The position numbers and the translations under genes are program-made. Below are positions 17,681 to 27,110 of a DNA stretch of 64,000 nucleotides, one piece after another (position 1 is the stretch's first letter; every line of letters begins with the position of its first letter). The stretch comes from Clostridium sp. BJN0001 (GTDB lineage: Bacteria; Bacillota; Clostridia; Clostridiales; Clostridiaceae), in the NCBI RefSeq assembly GCF_022869825.1, contig NZ_CP094971.1, positions 621,501-685,500 of the forward strand, in the 5' to 3' direction. The notes beneath the pieces were generated by a model. That model worked only from the letters and a program-made list of their open reading frames with translations. It ran no database searches and was not told the origin of the DNA.

Positions 17681-17694
17681 TTATTTTTTACGCA

Positions 17695-17714
17695 GTATAC
17701 GGTATACAGTATAC
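17695..17714. repeat. Three tandem GTATAC units with 7-bp period
   Basis: GTATAC occurs at 17695, 17702 and 17709, giving a 7-bp periodic array with a degenerate fourth unit (GCATATA) at 17716. It lies in the 57-bp gap between ATPase and permease genes. The period matches the AAAGGAC/AAATGAC and TCAATTG arrays elsewhere in the window although the sequence differs. Confidence 0.7.
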
Positions 17715-17737
17715 AGCATATAAAAAGGGGGAATATT

Positions 17738-18427
17738 ATGTCACAGTTATTTGAAATTGCAGTAACGTATAAAGCAATACTTATTGAAGGATTTAAAATT
17801 ACTATTTTAATGTCAGTTCTTACTATAATATTTGGTTTTATATTTGGAATAGTTATGACATTTATGAAGATTTCAAAATTCAAATTATTGAATATAATAG
17901 CAAATATTTATGTTGAAATTATACGAGGAACACCAGTACTTGTCCAAATTGCAATAATATTTTATGGTCTTCCTATGATGGGGATAAGAGTTCCAGAAAT
18001 AAGATTTGGTGATGTTGATATAAGCAGAGTTGTTTCAGGCGTTATAGCATTAACGATTAATACTGCAGCATACATATGTGAGATTATAAGAAGCGGTATT
18101 GAATCAATTGATAAAGGCCAGATGGAAGCATCAAGGTCAATAGGTTTTTCAGCATCATCATCAATGATTCTGATTATTCTTCCTCAGGCTATAAAAAATA
18201 TACTTCCTGCAATGGGAAATGAATTTATAACAATAATAAAAACCACATCGCAGGTTTCGATTATAGGTGTATCAGAACTTATGTATGCAGCTGATACAAT
18301 AAGAGGCACATCATTTAGGCCTATGGAGCCTTTAATAATTATAGCAGTAATATATTTTGTTATTACATTTACTATTTCAATTTTTATAAAACTTCTTGAA
18401 AGAAGAATGGGAAAGAGTACACGATAA
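17738..18427 (+). CDS. Polar amino acid ABC transporter permease
   Basis: A 229-residue inner-membrane protein with about five hydrophobic segments. The His/Glu/Gln permease-family landmarks are VEIIRGTPVLVQIAIIFYG (about residues 60-78), INTAAYICEIIRSGIESI and the EAA loop KGQMEASRSIGFS (about 126-138). It ends with QAIKNILPAMGNEFITIIK typical sequence and a basic tail. It forms the membrane channel for an amino acid with the ATPase upstream and the lipoprotein downstream. A 7-bp periodic repeat lies just before its GGGGGA ribosome site. Confidence 0.93.
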   Translation: MSQLFEIAVTYKAILIEGFKITILMSVLTIIFGFIFGIVMTFMKISKFKLLNIIANIYVEIIRGTPVLVQIAIIFYGLPMMGIRVPEIRFGDVDISRVVSGVIALTINTAAYICEIIRSGIESIDKGQMEASRSIGFSASSSMILIILPQAIKNILPAMGNEFITIIKTTSQVSIIGVSELMYAADTIRGTSFRPMEPLIIIAVIYFVITFTISIFIKLLERRMGKSTR

Positions 18428-18474
18428 AAATTTTAATAAAATAAATAATTAAAGATGAAAAGGAGAGATTAACT

Positions 18475-19335
18475 ATGAAAGTAAAAGGAATTAAAAAAAT
18501 TATCTCATTGTCACTTTGCATTATATGTGCATTTGGTATGGTTGGTTGTGGTACATCAGGGGAGAAGACGTCATCGTCATCTTCTTCAGCATCAGAAAGT
18601 TCAAGCCTTTTAAGTCAGATTAAATCAAAAGGTAAGATAGTTGTAGGTACTTCATCAGGTACAGGATATGTTCCATATACATTCACAGATCCTAAAACAA
18701 ATAAGATTGTAGGTATTGATATTGAACTTGCAAATGCTATTGCAAAAGAAATAGGAGTTGATCTTGAAATTCAGGACATGACTTTTAGTGCAGTATTAGC
18801 TTCGATACCAACAAATAAGATTGATATTGCAATTGCTGGAATATGTGAAACAGAAGAGAGAAAGAAATCGGTTGATTTCTCAGATATATATTTAAATTCA
18901 GAACAGAAAATTCTAATAAGAAAAGAAGATAAAGATAAACTAAAAACACTTAATGATTTTAAAGGAAAAAGTGTTGGAGCACAGAAAGCAACAAGTCAAG
19001 AAAAACTTGCAAATTCTGAAATTACAGATGCAAATGTTTTAGCAATAGAAAAAGTTCCAGATGTTATTCTTGAACTTAAAAACAAGAAGATTGATGGTCT
19101 CGTAATTGAAGGTGTTGTTGCTCAGCAGTATATGCTTGTAAATGATGATTTAACATTAAGTGATGCTGAATTTAAGGATAAGTTAAAACCAACAGCTATG
19201 GCTTTTTCTAAAGGAAATGATGACTTTAAAGAAATTGTAAACAAAGTTATAAAAGAAAACATGGATAATGGAAATATAGATAAATGGATAAAACAATATA
19301 GTGAACTCGCAGCTAATAACGCTAAGGGTAAATAA
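18475..19335 (+). CDS. Amino acid ABC transporter substrate-binding lipoprotein
   Basis: A 286-residue family 3 solute-binding protein. Lys residues and a hydrophobic run precede the lipobox FGMVGC, with lipid-bearing Cys25, then a Ser-rich linker. The binding domain starts about residue 45 (KGKIVVGTSSGTGYVPYTF), with KIVGIDIELANAIAKEIGVD and IAIAGICETEERKKSVDFSD. This matches the polar amino acid class. The usual ligand arginine in this class (an R after the T-E motif) falls in TEERKKSV, so an alpha-amino or omega-amino acid ligand is likely. It is the third gene of the transporter operon and precedes the GntR regulator by 37 bases. Confidence 0.93.
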   Translation: MKVKGIKKIISLSLCIICAFGMVGCGTSGEKTSSSSSSASESSSLLSQIKSKGKIVVGTSSGTGYVPYTFTDPKTNKIVGIDIELANAIAKEIGVDLEIQDMTFSAVLASIPTNKIDIAIAGICETEERKKSVDFSDIYLNSEQKILIRKEDKDKLKTLNDFKGKSVGAQKATSQEKLANSEITDANVLAIEKVPDVILELKNKKIDGLVIEGVVAQQYMLVNDDLTLSDAEFKDKLKPTAMAFSKGNDDFKEIVNKVIKENMDNGNIDKWIKQYSELAANNAKGK

Positions 19336-19372
19336 AACTAAAAAACTTAATTGATTTGGAGTGATAAACAAC

Positions 19373-20026
19373 ATGGTAAGTCTTGGGAAAATTAAAAAAG
19401 GAGCTACACTGAAAGAACAGTCATATAAGATAATAAAAGATGCAATTATGAAAAATGAAATTAAATCTGGAGAAGTACTTGCAGAACAGCAGCTTGCTGA
19501 AAAACTAAGCATAAGCAGAACACCTATAAGAGAAGCTTTAAATAGGCTTGTTTATGAAAATATAGCTAAGGTTAATTCAAATAACAGTATAGTTGTAGCA
19601 GATATTACAACAGATGAGATAGAAGATATTACAAAGGTAAGAACAGTATTAGAGACACTTTCAATAACTCTTCTTAAAGGAAAAATGGATGATAAAAAAT
19701 TTGAAGAATTAAATAGCCTTATTAATGAGCATATTGATGCATTAAAAAATAATTATATGGAGAAAGTTCTTGAATGTGATTTCTGCTTTCATGTAAAGCT
19801 TGCAGAATTTACAGAAAATAAATTCTTACTTTCAACTATTGAATCAGCAAATCTTATTATAAGACGGTTTCTAATTTTATCAGGTACTCTTGAAAAATAT
19901 TCAAGACTTGCCGCAAAAGAACATGAAGATGTTTATAAAGAGCTTAAAAAAGGAAATTATGATATTGCACAGAGTAAGATGAATACTCATCTTACAAATG
20001 TTAATAAAAGAATGTTAAATAAGTAG
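19373..20026 (+). CDS. GntR-family transcriptional regulator, FadR/FCD subgroup
   Basis: About 217 residues. The N-terminal winged helix has LKEQSYKIIKDAIMKNEI, then LAEQQLAEKLSISRTPIREA (about residues 31-50), the classic GntR recognition helix. The C-terminal all-helical FCD domain contains FCFHVKLAEFTEN with metal-binding His and a late EHEDVYKEL and MNTHL. FCD regulators bind organic acids or amino acids. ATG 19373 is preferred over the GTG at 19361 because GGAG at 19358-19361 overlaps the latter. Its place between a transporter and catabolic enzymes suggests it controls that whole block, with an amino acid or its breakdown product as inducer. Confidence 0.87.
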   Translation: MVSLGKIKKGATLKEQSYKIIKDAIMKNEIKSGEVLAEQQLAEKLSISRTPIREALNRLVYENIAKVNSNNSIVVADITTDEIEDITKVRTVLETLSITLLKGKMDDKKFEELNSLINEHIDALKNNYMEKVLECDFCFHVKLAEFTENKFLLSTIESANLIIRRFLILSGTLEKYSRLAAKEHEDVYKELKKGNYDIAQSKMNTHLTNVNKRMLNK

Positions 20027-20038
20027 CAGGTGATAAAA

Positions 20039-21676
20039 ATGTTTGATGAAATTTTAAATCTTACAAAAAAACTTGTAAGTATAAAAAGTGTTAATGGAAC
20101 AAGTGGAGAAAAAGATATTGGATGTTTTATAGAGCAATATTTAAGAAACATACCTTATTTTAAAGAACATAAAGACAGAGTAATAGTATCTGGATTAAAA
20201 AATGATAAACTAGGTAGAAGAAATGTTATTGCAGTACTTATAGGAGAAAAAGAAAAATCAGATAAAGGTATTTTGCTTCATGGTCATACAGATACAGTAG
20301 ATGTTAAAGATTATCATAATCTTGAGAAGTACGCATTTTCAAGCGATGAACTCATGAAAAAACTTCACGAGATTGAGCTTCCTTTAGAAGTAAAAGAAGA
20401 TTTAGAATCTAATGATTACTTGTTTGGAAGAGGAGCTTGTGATATGAAAGGCGGAGACGCTGTATTCCTAGTTCTTTTAAAAAATCTTTCAGAAAAAGTT
20501 AAAGATTTAAAAGGAAATATAGTTGTATCATTTAATCCTGTTGAGGAAAATCTTCATACTGGAATGATAGAATCAAGAGAGGTTTTAGAAGAAATATCAG
20601 ATAAGTACAAGTTTAAATATATATTTGCAATAAATAATGACTATATATGTCCATTATATAAAAATGATACAACAAGATATGTATACACAGGATCTGTTGG
20701 AAAAATATTACCATGTTTTTATATAATGGGAAAAGAAACTCATGTGGGACAGTGCTTTGAAGGTGTTGATGCATCTCTTATTGCATCTGAGATCGTAAAA
20801 AAGATAGATCTTAATCCAGAGTTTTCTGAAAAGTATAATGGAGAATATACACTTCCACCATCTGTTTTGAAAATAAAAGATTTAAAGAAAGAATATAATG
20901 TTCAGACTTCATTTGATAGTTTTTTATATTTTAATTATTTTATTCATAATAAATCAATAATTGAAATTATGAATACATTAAAAAAAGCAACAAAAGAATC
21001 TATAGCTGAAGTTAAATCAACTATAAATGATAGGTATAAAAAATATTGCATGCTTTCAAATACAGATTATAGTGAAATTAATTTTGATAGTAAGGTTTTA
21101 TCATATGAAGAATTATTAAAAATGGCAGAAGAAAAATATGATGGAAATTTGGAAGAATATATAGATAAAGAAACAGAAAAACTTTTAGAAGAAAATTTGG
21201 ATAAAAGAGAAATATCATTAGAAATTGTAAAAAAATTATGCAGTATTTCACAAATAAAAAAAGTTACAGTTGTAATATTTTTTGCAGCACCATATTGTCC
21301 ACATAATACATTAAAGTCTGAAGAAGAAAAAGAAGAAAAACTTTATAAAGAATTAAGCAAAGTTATCGATGAATTTTCAAAAGAAACGAATGAAAAATAT
21401 AAAATGTGTCAGTTCTTCCCAAGTTTAAGTGATAGCAGTTATCTTAAGATAGATGATGATTATGAATCTATTGAAAGTCTTATAAACAATTTCCCTGAAT
21501 ATAAAAAAATATATAATTTACCATTAAAAGAAATTAAAAAGTTTAATGTTCCTGGAATAAATTTTGGATGCTTTGGAAAAGACGCTCACAAATGGACTGA
21601 AAGAGTTTATATGCCTTATTCATTTAATATATTACCAAGACTAATTTTAAAAACATTAGATTATTTTTTGAATTAA
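20039..21676 (+). CDS. M20 family metallohydrolase, RocB-like
   Basis: About 545 residues, longer than ordinary M20 peptidases and similar in size to RocB of arginine-utilising Bacillus. Metal-site motifs are LLHGHTDTVDV (about residues 79-89), FGRGACDMKGGDAVF (about 132-146) and FNPVEENLHTG (about 164-174). A long helical insertion lies in the middle, and the C-terminal NVPGINFGCFGKDAHKWTERVY carries the last ligand. RocB's own reaction has not been settled. Hydrolysis of an acylated or peptide-linked amino acid would fit the genes after it. ATG 20039 follows AGCAGG at 20025-20030; the upstream in-frame GTG is less likely. Confidence 0.82.
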   Translation: MFDEILNLTKKLVSIKSVNGTSGEKDIGCFIEQYLRNIPYFKEHKDRVIVSGLKNDKLGRRNVIAVLIGEKEKSDKGILLHGHTDTVDVKDYHNLEKYAFSSDELMKKLHEIELPLEVKEDLESNDYLFGRGACDMKGGDAVFLVLLKNLSEKVKDLKGNIVVSFNPVEENLHTGMIESREVLEEISDKYKFKYIFAINNDYICPLYKNDTTRYVYTGSVGKILPCFYIMGKETHVGQCFEGVDASLIASEIVKKIDLNPEFSEKYNGEYTLPPSVLKIKDLKKEYNVQTSFDSFLYFNYFIHNKSIIEIMNTLKKATKESIAEVKSTINDRYKKYCMLSNTDYSEINFDSKVLSYEELLKMAEEKYDGNLEEYIDKETEKLLEENLDKREISLEIVKKLCSISQIKKVTVVIFFAAPYCPHNTLKSEEEKEEKLYKELSKVIDEFSKETNEKYKMCQFFPSLSDSSYLKIDDDYESIESLINNFPEYKKIYNLPLKEIKKFNVPGINFGCFGKDAHKWTERVYMPYSFNILPRLILKTLDYFLN

Positions 21677-21698
21677 ATATATTTTAGGAGGAAATTAT

Positions 21699-22799
21699 AT
21701 GAAATATTCAATTAAGATTCCTGTAAATGTATTTCAGGAATCGGAATGTATAAAAAATCATAAAGAAATATTTAAAGAATGTGGGAAAAAAGCATTTATT
21801 GTAACAGGAAAACATTCAGCTAGAGCCTGTGGAGCACTTAACGATATTGAGGAAGTTTTGAAAATTCAAGATATAGAATATGAAATTTTTGATGAAATAG
21901 AAAATAATCCTTCTTTAGAAACTGTTTCAAGAGCATCAGATAGGGCAAAGAAATTTGGAGCAGATTTTGTAATAGGAATAGGCGGAGGATCTCCACTTGA
22001 TGCATCAAAAGCAATAGCAGTAATTGCAGCAGGCAATATAGAGCCTATTGAAATATTTAAGATGGAGTTTAAAAAAGCACTTCCAATAATTGCAATTCCA
22101 ACAACATCAGGAACAGGAAGTGAAGTTACTCCATATAGTGTGCTCTTAAGAAAAGATTTAAAGACTAAAGTAAGCTTTGGAAACAAGTATACTTTTGCAA
22201 AATATGCGTTGCTTGATTCTAAGTATACAGAGTCTTTAAGGATAGATACAACAATAGATACAGCAATCGATGCCTTTACACATTCTTTTGAAGGATATTT
22301 AAGCAATCGTGCAACGCCTATTACAGATGCTTTTGCAATAGAGGGAATTAAAAATTTTGCAGATTCTATTAAGCAATTAAAATCTTATTATATAAGTGAA
22401 GATATAAGAGAAAAACTTATGTATGCATCTATGATAGGAGGAATAGTAATTGCACATACTGGTGTTACTATTGTTCATGGAATGGGCTATTGCTATACAT
22501 ATTTTAAAGGCATTGCTCATGGAAAAGCAAATGGATTTTTAACTAAAAATTATATTGACTATATATACGATGTTAAAAAAGAAAAAATTGATAATGTATT
22601 AAATATTTTAGGATGCAAAGACGTTCTTGAGTTTGAGTCTCTTATTGAAAAACTTATTGGCAAAGCACCTAAAATTACAGATGAAGAAATAGAAATGTAT
22701 ACATCTCTTACAATGCTTCAAACTGGGAGCATAAAAAATACAGCAAGAGAATTAAGTAAAAACGATATAAAATCACTATGGGCTAGTATGAATAAATAG
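21699..22799 (+). CDS. Iron-containing alcohol dehydrogenase (group III)
   Basis: A 366-residue dehydrogenase. The NAD(P)-binding GIGGGSPLDASKAIA (about residues 93-107) and AIPTTSGTGSEVTPYSVL (about 130-147) are present. Iron ligands fit the family pattern: D and H in TIDAFTHSFEGYLS (about 190-203), and histidines in VHGMGYCYTYFKGIAHGKANG (about 259-279; key residues HG and AHG). It would interconvert an aldehyde and alcohol with NAD(P)H. Next to a class III aminotransferase it plausibly reduces an omega-semialdehyde (for example succinic or glutaric semialdehyde) to an omega-hydroxy acid. That substrate is inference. Confidence 0.87.
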   Translation: MKYSIKIPVNVFQESECIKNHKEIFKECGKKAFIVTGKHSARACGALNDIEEVLKIQDIEYEIFDEIENNPSLETVSRASDRAKKFGADFVIGIGGGSPLDASKAIAVIAAGNIEPIEIFKMEFKKALPIIAIPTTSGTGSEVTPYSVLLRKDLKTKVSFGNKYTFAKYALLDSKYTESLRIDTTIDTAIDAFTHSFEGYLSNRATPITDAFAIEGIKNFADSIKQLKSYYISEDIREKLMYASMIGGIVIAHTGVTIVHGMGYCYTYFKGIAHGKANGFLTKNYIDYIYDVKKEKIDNVLNILGCKDVLEFESLIEKLIGKAPKITDEEIEMYTSLTMLQTGSIKNTARELSKNDIKSLWASMNK

Positions 22800-22815
22800 A
22801 AGGGAAGTAATAAAA

Positions 22816-24099
22816 ATGGAAAGTCTATATGAAAGATGTATGAAAGTAATGCCTCCAACTGCTAAAAGAGCAACAACACTTGGAGTCATAAAAGGTGAAG
22901 GAATATATTTATATACAGATGATGGAAGAAAAATAATTGATTTTGCAAGTGGTGTTGCAGTATGCAACATAGGACATAATCATCCAAAAGTTGTAGAAGC
23001 TGCTAAAGCACAGATAGACAAGCTTATACATGGTGGACATAATGTAGTATATTATGAATCATATGTTAAACTTGCAGAAAAACTTGTAGAACTTACAGGA
23101 TCTGATACAATGGCATATTTTAGTAATTCAGGCGCGGAAGTTAATGAAGGAGCTTTAAAACTTGCAAAGTTTGTAACTAAAAGACCTGCGATTATTTCTT
23201 TTAAAGGAGGATTTCATGGAAGAACTCTTGCAGCAGCATCTATAACAGCTTCAAGTTCACAATATAGAAAAAATTATGAGGGAATGCTCCCAAGTGTTTA
23301 TTTTTTGGAATATCCTAATCTTTATCGTACACCATATGAGATTAAAGATGGGGAAGATTGTCCAGAACAATATTTTAAGCAATTTGATGAATTATTCCAC
23401 GATCTTGTAGATCCATATTCAGTAGCAGCTATTATTATGGAACCTGTTCAAGGTGAGGGAGGATATATAGCTGCACCAAAAAGTTTTCTTGAGTATGTAA
23501 GAAAAATATGTACTAAATATGGTATAATGTTAATATTTGATGAAGTTCAGACTGGTTTTGGACGTACAGGAAAATTATTTGCATGGCAAAATTTTAATAT
23601 AAAACCTGATATTTTTACATGTGCAAAAGGAATAGCTTCAGGCTTTCCATTAGGAGCTATAATTGCTAAAAAAGAAATTATGGAGAAATGGATACCTGGT
23701 GCACATGGTGGTACATTTGGAGGAAATCCTGTTTCTTGCGCAGCTTCTCTTGCAACTATTGATGTTCTTAACGATGGAGCAATTGAAAATGCAGCAAAGA
23801 TGGGAGAATATCTTAATAAAAAGCTTATGAAACTTAAAGAAAAATATACATTTATAGGTGATGTAAGAGGAATTGGTCTTATGCAGGCTCTTGAATTTGT
23901 AAAAGATAGAGATACTAAAGAACCAGATATGGAACTTACGGTAAAAATTAAAGAAAAAGCACTTGAAAAAGGACTTTTACTTTTAACATGTGGAACTTAT
24001 AAAAATGTAATAAGATTTATTGCACCTACAATTGTAAAGAAAGAAGAGATGGATGAAGCTCTTAAAATATTTGAGGAAACGTTAATGGAGATTAAGTAG
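22816..24099 (+). CDS. Class III aminotransferase, 4-aminobutyrate/omega-amino acid type
   Basis: A 427-residue PLP aminotransferase. Cofactor motifs are SNSGAEVNEGALKLAK (about residues 101-116), FKGGFHGRTLAAASIT (about 131-146) and MEPVQGEGGYIA. The PLP aspartate is in LIFDEVQTGFGRTG (about 236-249). The Schiff-base lysine is in CAKGIASGFPLGA (about 271-283), and HGGTFGGNPVSCAA closes the site. The pattern matches GabT-like enzymes that move the terminal amino group of GABA, 5-aminovalerate, beta-alanine or putrescine to 2-oxoglutarate. It follows the iron alcohol dehydrogenase by 16 bases, supporting amino acid to hydroxy acid fermentation. The exact substrate is not readable. Confidence 0.88.
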   Translation: MESLYERCMKVMPPTAKRATTLGVIKGEGIYLYTDDGRKIIDFASGVAVCNIGHNHPKVVEAAKAQIDKLIHGGHNVVYYESYVKLAEKLVELTGSDTMAYFSNSGAEVNEGALKLAKFVTKRPAIISFKGGFHGRTLAAASITASSSQYRKNYEGMLPSVYFLEYPNLYRTPYEIKDGEDCPEQYFKQFDELFHDLVDPYSVAAIIMEPVQGEGGYIAAPKSFLEYVRKICTKYGIMLIFDEVQTGFGRTGKLFAWQNFNIKPDIFTCAKGIASGFPLGAIIAKKEIMEKWIPGAHGGTFGGNPVSCAASLATIDVLNDGAIENAAKMGEYLNKKLMKLKEKYTFIGDVRGIGLMQALEFVKDRDTKEPDMELTVKIKEKALEKGLLLLTCGTYKNVIRFIAPTIVKKEEMDEALKIFEETLMEIK

Positions 24100-24104
24100 A
24101 TTTT

Positions 24105-25043
24105 ATGGAATCTTATAAAATAGTATTATCACAAGTTGAAATAATGTTTATTCTTATTGCTGTAGGCTTTATATTAGTTAAGAAAAGGCTAATATCAAAG
24201 TCTTCAGTTTCAGATATATCAAATATATTATTATATATTGTAGTTCCTTCGCTTATGATAAAAGCATATGGGAGGGAAAATAATAAAGAAGAATCATTAT
24301 ATCTTATAATATCATTTATTTTAGCAATACTTTTTCATATAGTAGCAATACTTATTTCAAATATAATGATAAAAAAATCTAAGAATGTAGATTATAAAAT
24401 TGATAGGCTTGCAGTAGTTTATTCTAATTGTGGATTTATGGCTTTTCCAATTTTATCTGCAATTTCTGGAGATAAAGGAATATTTTACGGCTCAGCTTTT
24501 GTTGCTGTATTTAATGTGTTTTTATGGACACATGGTATAAAAATAATTACAGAAGGTAGTAGATTTAATTTAAAAAAAGCAGTATTAAATCCTGGATGTA
24601 TAGCGGTTTTATTAGGAATTATAACATATGCTTTTCAAATAAAATATCCAGTAGTTATAAATGACTCTATTGACTTTTTTGCAGGTTTAAATACCCCGCT
24701 TGCAATGATAGTTGTAGGTTCTATGTTATCAGATGTAAAATTAAAAGAGTTTTTTAATTTTAAAATAATGTTTGTTACATTTATAAGAAATTTATTTGCA
24801 CCAGCTGTATTTATAGCTTTAATATTGCTTCTTAAACTAATAAATATTAAAGGCAGCATGATAGATGTATGTATAGCATCAATTTTATGTGCATCATGTC
24901 CAGCAGCTGCTTCAATTACATTAGTACCATCATCTTTTGGAATAGATGCACAGCATGGTGCTAAAATAATTTCTTTTTCAACCATATGTTCAATTGTGAC
25001 TCTTCCAGTCATAACAGCAGGGATAAAAATATTATTAAAATAA
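24105..25043 (+). CDS. AEC-family permease (auxin efflux carrier-like)
   Basis: A 312-residue integral membrane protein with about ten hydrophobic segments. AEC features include an N-terminal IVLSQVEIMFILIAVGFILV, a midpoint break at about residue 160 (LNPGCIAVLLGII), LAMIVVGSMLSD and a C-terminal SCPAAASITLVPSSFG. Known members carry malate and other organic acids. It begins 5 bases after the aminotransferase stop. It is the last gene of the block, so it may export the hydroxy-acid product or import a precursor. Its stop is only three bases from the convergent ABC-F gene, with no terminator hairpin between them. Confidence 0.85.
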   Translation: MESYKIVLSQVEIMFILIAVGFILVKKRLISKSSVSDISNILLYIVVPSLMIKAYGRENNKEESLYLIISFILAILFHIVAILISNIMIKKSKNVDYKIDRLAVVYSNCGFMAFPILSAISGDKGIFYGSAFVAVFNVFLWTHGIKIITEGSRFNLKKAVLNPGCIAVLLGIITYAFQIKYPVVINDSIDFFAGLNTPLAMIVVGSMLSDVKLKEFFNFKIMFVTFIRNLFAPAVFIALILLLKLINIKGSMIDVCIASILCASCPAAASITLVPSSFGIDAQHGAKIISFSTICSIVTLPVITAGIKILLK

Positions 25044-25046
25044 TTT

Positions 25047-26966
25047 CTATTCCTGCATTTCTTCCCATTTTTCATAGAGACTATCTATTTTATCCTGTAG
25101 AGTTTTTATTTCTTTATTTACTCGTTCACTTTCAGCAGGGTTTGAATAGACTTCTTCTTTGCATAAGTCTTCTTCAAGTTTTTTAAGATTTTCTTCATTT
25201 ACTGCTATATTTGTTTCAATATCATTAAGCTCTTTTTTTCTTTCTTTTTCTTGATTTTTAATAGCTCTTTTCTTTTTCTTTTCTTCGTTTATTTGTGTTT
25301 TTGTCTTACCTGATTTTATCTCTTCGTAAGTATCATATCTGTTAGGATTTTTTTTCTTTTCCATATAATATGAATAGTTTCCTAGATATTCAGAAACGCC
25401 GTTTTCTTTAAGTTCTAAGATTTTATGAATTACTTTGTTTAAGAAATATCTATCATGCGATATTACGATAAGAGAACCATTATATGATAAAATAGCATCT
25501 TCAAGAGCTTCTCTTGATGGAATATCAAGATGGTTTGTAGGCTCATCTAATAAAAGAAGATTTGGTTTTGAAAGCATAAGCTTTAAAAGATTAATTCTGC
25601 ATCTTTCACCACCACTTAATTTATCTATTGTTTTAAAGACATCATCGCCGAAAAATAAGAATGCAGCAAGTGCATTTCTAACTTCACGTGTAACCATGTC
25701 AGGGAAGTCATCCCACACTTCATCGATTATTGTCTTATCAAGATGAAGATCTGATTGCTCCTGATCGTAGTAGCCTACAGATACATTTTTCCCTAAAACT
25801 TTTACTCCAGAGTCAGGCTTTATTTTATCCATTATTATTTTAAATAAAGTAGTTTTTCCTCTTCCATTTTCTCCGATAAGTGCAATTTTCTCGCCACGTT
25901 TTAATTCAAAAGATAGATTAGAGAAGAGCTTTTTATCTGAAAAACTTTTTGAAAGATCTTCTATATGAAGTACATCAAATCCGCTCTGAGTCTGTGCTTC
26001 AAATTTTATTTTAGATGCATCTTTTTCTTCATCAGGTGCATCTATTCTTTCTATTTTGTCTAAAGCTTTCTCTCTGCTTTCAGCTCTTTTTATACTTTTT
26101 TCTCTATTAAAAGATCTAAATCTTTCGATGATTTCTTCCTGTCTTTTGATTTCAGCTTGCTGATGTTTAAATGCTTTTAATTTTGAATCATGCTCTTTTT
26201 TCATAAGTTCAAGTGATTTTGTATATGGAGCATTATATAAATTAATATGTCCATTTATAACTTGAAATGTTCTATTTGTTACAGAATCAAGGAAAAATCT
26301 GTCATGGGATATAGCAACAACAGTTCCTTTGTAGTTTTTAAGATATTCTTCAAGCCATTCTATCGCATCAAGATCTAAGTGGTTTGTAGGCTCATCTAAA
26401 AGAAGAATTTCTGGCTTTAATAAAAGAAGTTTACATAAAGCAACTCTTGTTTTTTGACCACCACTTAATGTCTGTATTGATTTTTCAAAATCTTCTTCAG
26501 AAAAACCAAGTCCTTTAAGAACACGTGAAATTTCTCCTTTATATGTATAGCCGCCTCTGTTTTGATAAAGATCTTGATATGTACCATAATCTTTTATTAC
26601 TTTTTCATGAAAAGCAGCATTTTCTTCATTGTATGGTTCATTCATTTTAACTTCAAGATCTGATATTTTCTTTTCAATTCTTATAAGATCATCGAATACA
26701 AGAAACATTTCATCATAAATACAATTTTCAGAATCAAGGTTTAAATGCTGTGATAAATATCCAAGAGTTTTATTTCTATCTATGAATACTTCACCACCGT
26801 CTTGACTTATCTTTTTTGAAATTATTTTAAAAAGTGTAGTTTTACCTTCACCATTTGCACCTATTATTCCTACTTTATCGCCTTCATTTATAGAAAATGT
26901 TATATCTTCTAATATCGTATCGATACCATAACTTTTGCTGATATCTTTGCAACTTAAAACAATCAT
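25047..26966 (-). CDS. ABC-F family ATPase (YdiF-like)
   Basis: A 639-residue protein with two ABC domains and no membrane segments. First domain: Walker A GANGEGKTT (about residues 36-44), signature LSGGQKTR, Walker B LLLDEPTNHLDLDAIEWLE. Second domain: GENGRGKTT (about 363-371), LSGGERCR, LLLDEPTNHLDIPSREALE. Between them is the charged P-site tetracoil linker (about 240-300), and at the C terminus a long coiled coil (about 560-639). ABC-F proteins act on the ribosome. The C-terminal coil resembles YdiF/YkpA-like housekeeping members more than antibiotic-resistance ones, though resistance cannot be excluded. GGAGG lies 10 bases before the ATG. Confidence 0.9.
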   Translation of the reverse strand: MIVLSCKDISKSYGIDTILEDITFSINEGDKVGIIGANGEGKTTLFKIISKKISQDGGEVFIDRNKTLGYLSQHLNLDSENCIYDEMFLVFDDLIRIEKKISDLEVKMNEPYNEENAAFHEKVIKDYGTYQDLYQNRGGYTYKGEISRVLKGLGFSEEDFEKSIQTLSGGQKTRVALCKLLLLKPEILLLDEPTNHLDLDAIEWLEEYLKNYKGTVVAISHDRFFLDSVTNRTFQVINGHINLYNAPYTKSLELMKKEHDSKLKAFKHQQAEIKRQEEIIERFRSFNREKSIKRAESREKALDKIERIDAPDEEKDASKIKFEAQTQSGFDVLHIEDLSKSFSDKKLFSNLSFELKRGEKIALIGENGRGKTTLFKIIMDKIKPDSGVKVLGKNVSVGYYDQEQSDLHLDKTIIDEVWDDFPDMVTREVRNALAAFLFFGDDVFKTIDKLSGGERCRINLLKLMLSKPNLLLLDEPTNHLDIPSREALEDAILSYNGSLIVISHDRYFLNKVIHKILELKENGVSEYLGNYSYYMEKKKNPNRYDTYEEIKSGKTKTQINEEKKKKRAIKNQEKERKKELNDIETNIAVNEENLKKLEEDLCKEEVYSNPAESERVNKEIKTLQDKIDSLYEKWEEMQE

Positions 26967-27047
26967 TCTATTTCGTCCTCCATTTAACTATAAGCATAGA
27001 TACTATTATTATACTATTTTAAACTATAAATAACAAAGATAAAGAAA

Positions 27048-27091
27048 AAGCAAGAAAATTATATAATCTTAAAATATAATTTTCTTGCTTT
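27048..27091 (-). terminator. Terminator of the DUF4397 gene
   Basis: A long inverted repeat, AAGCAAGAAAATTATAT and its near-exact complement ATATAATTTTCTTGCTT, separated by a short loop. Read on the minus strand it is followed by CTTTTTCTTT. It lies 20 bases past the DUF4397 stop and upstream of the ABC-F gene. Confidence 0.75.
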
Positions 27092-27110
27092 ATTATATAA
27101 GAATTTGTTT

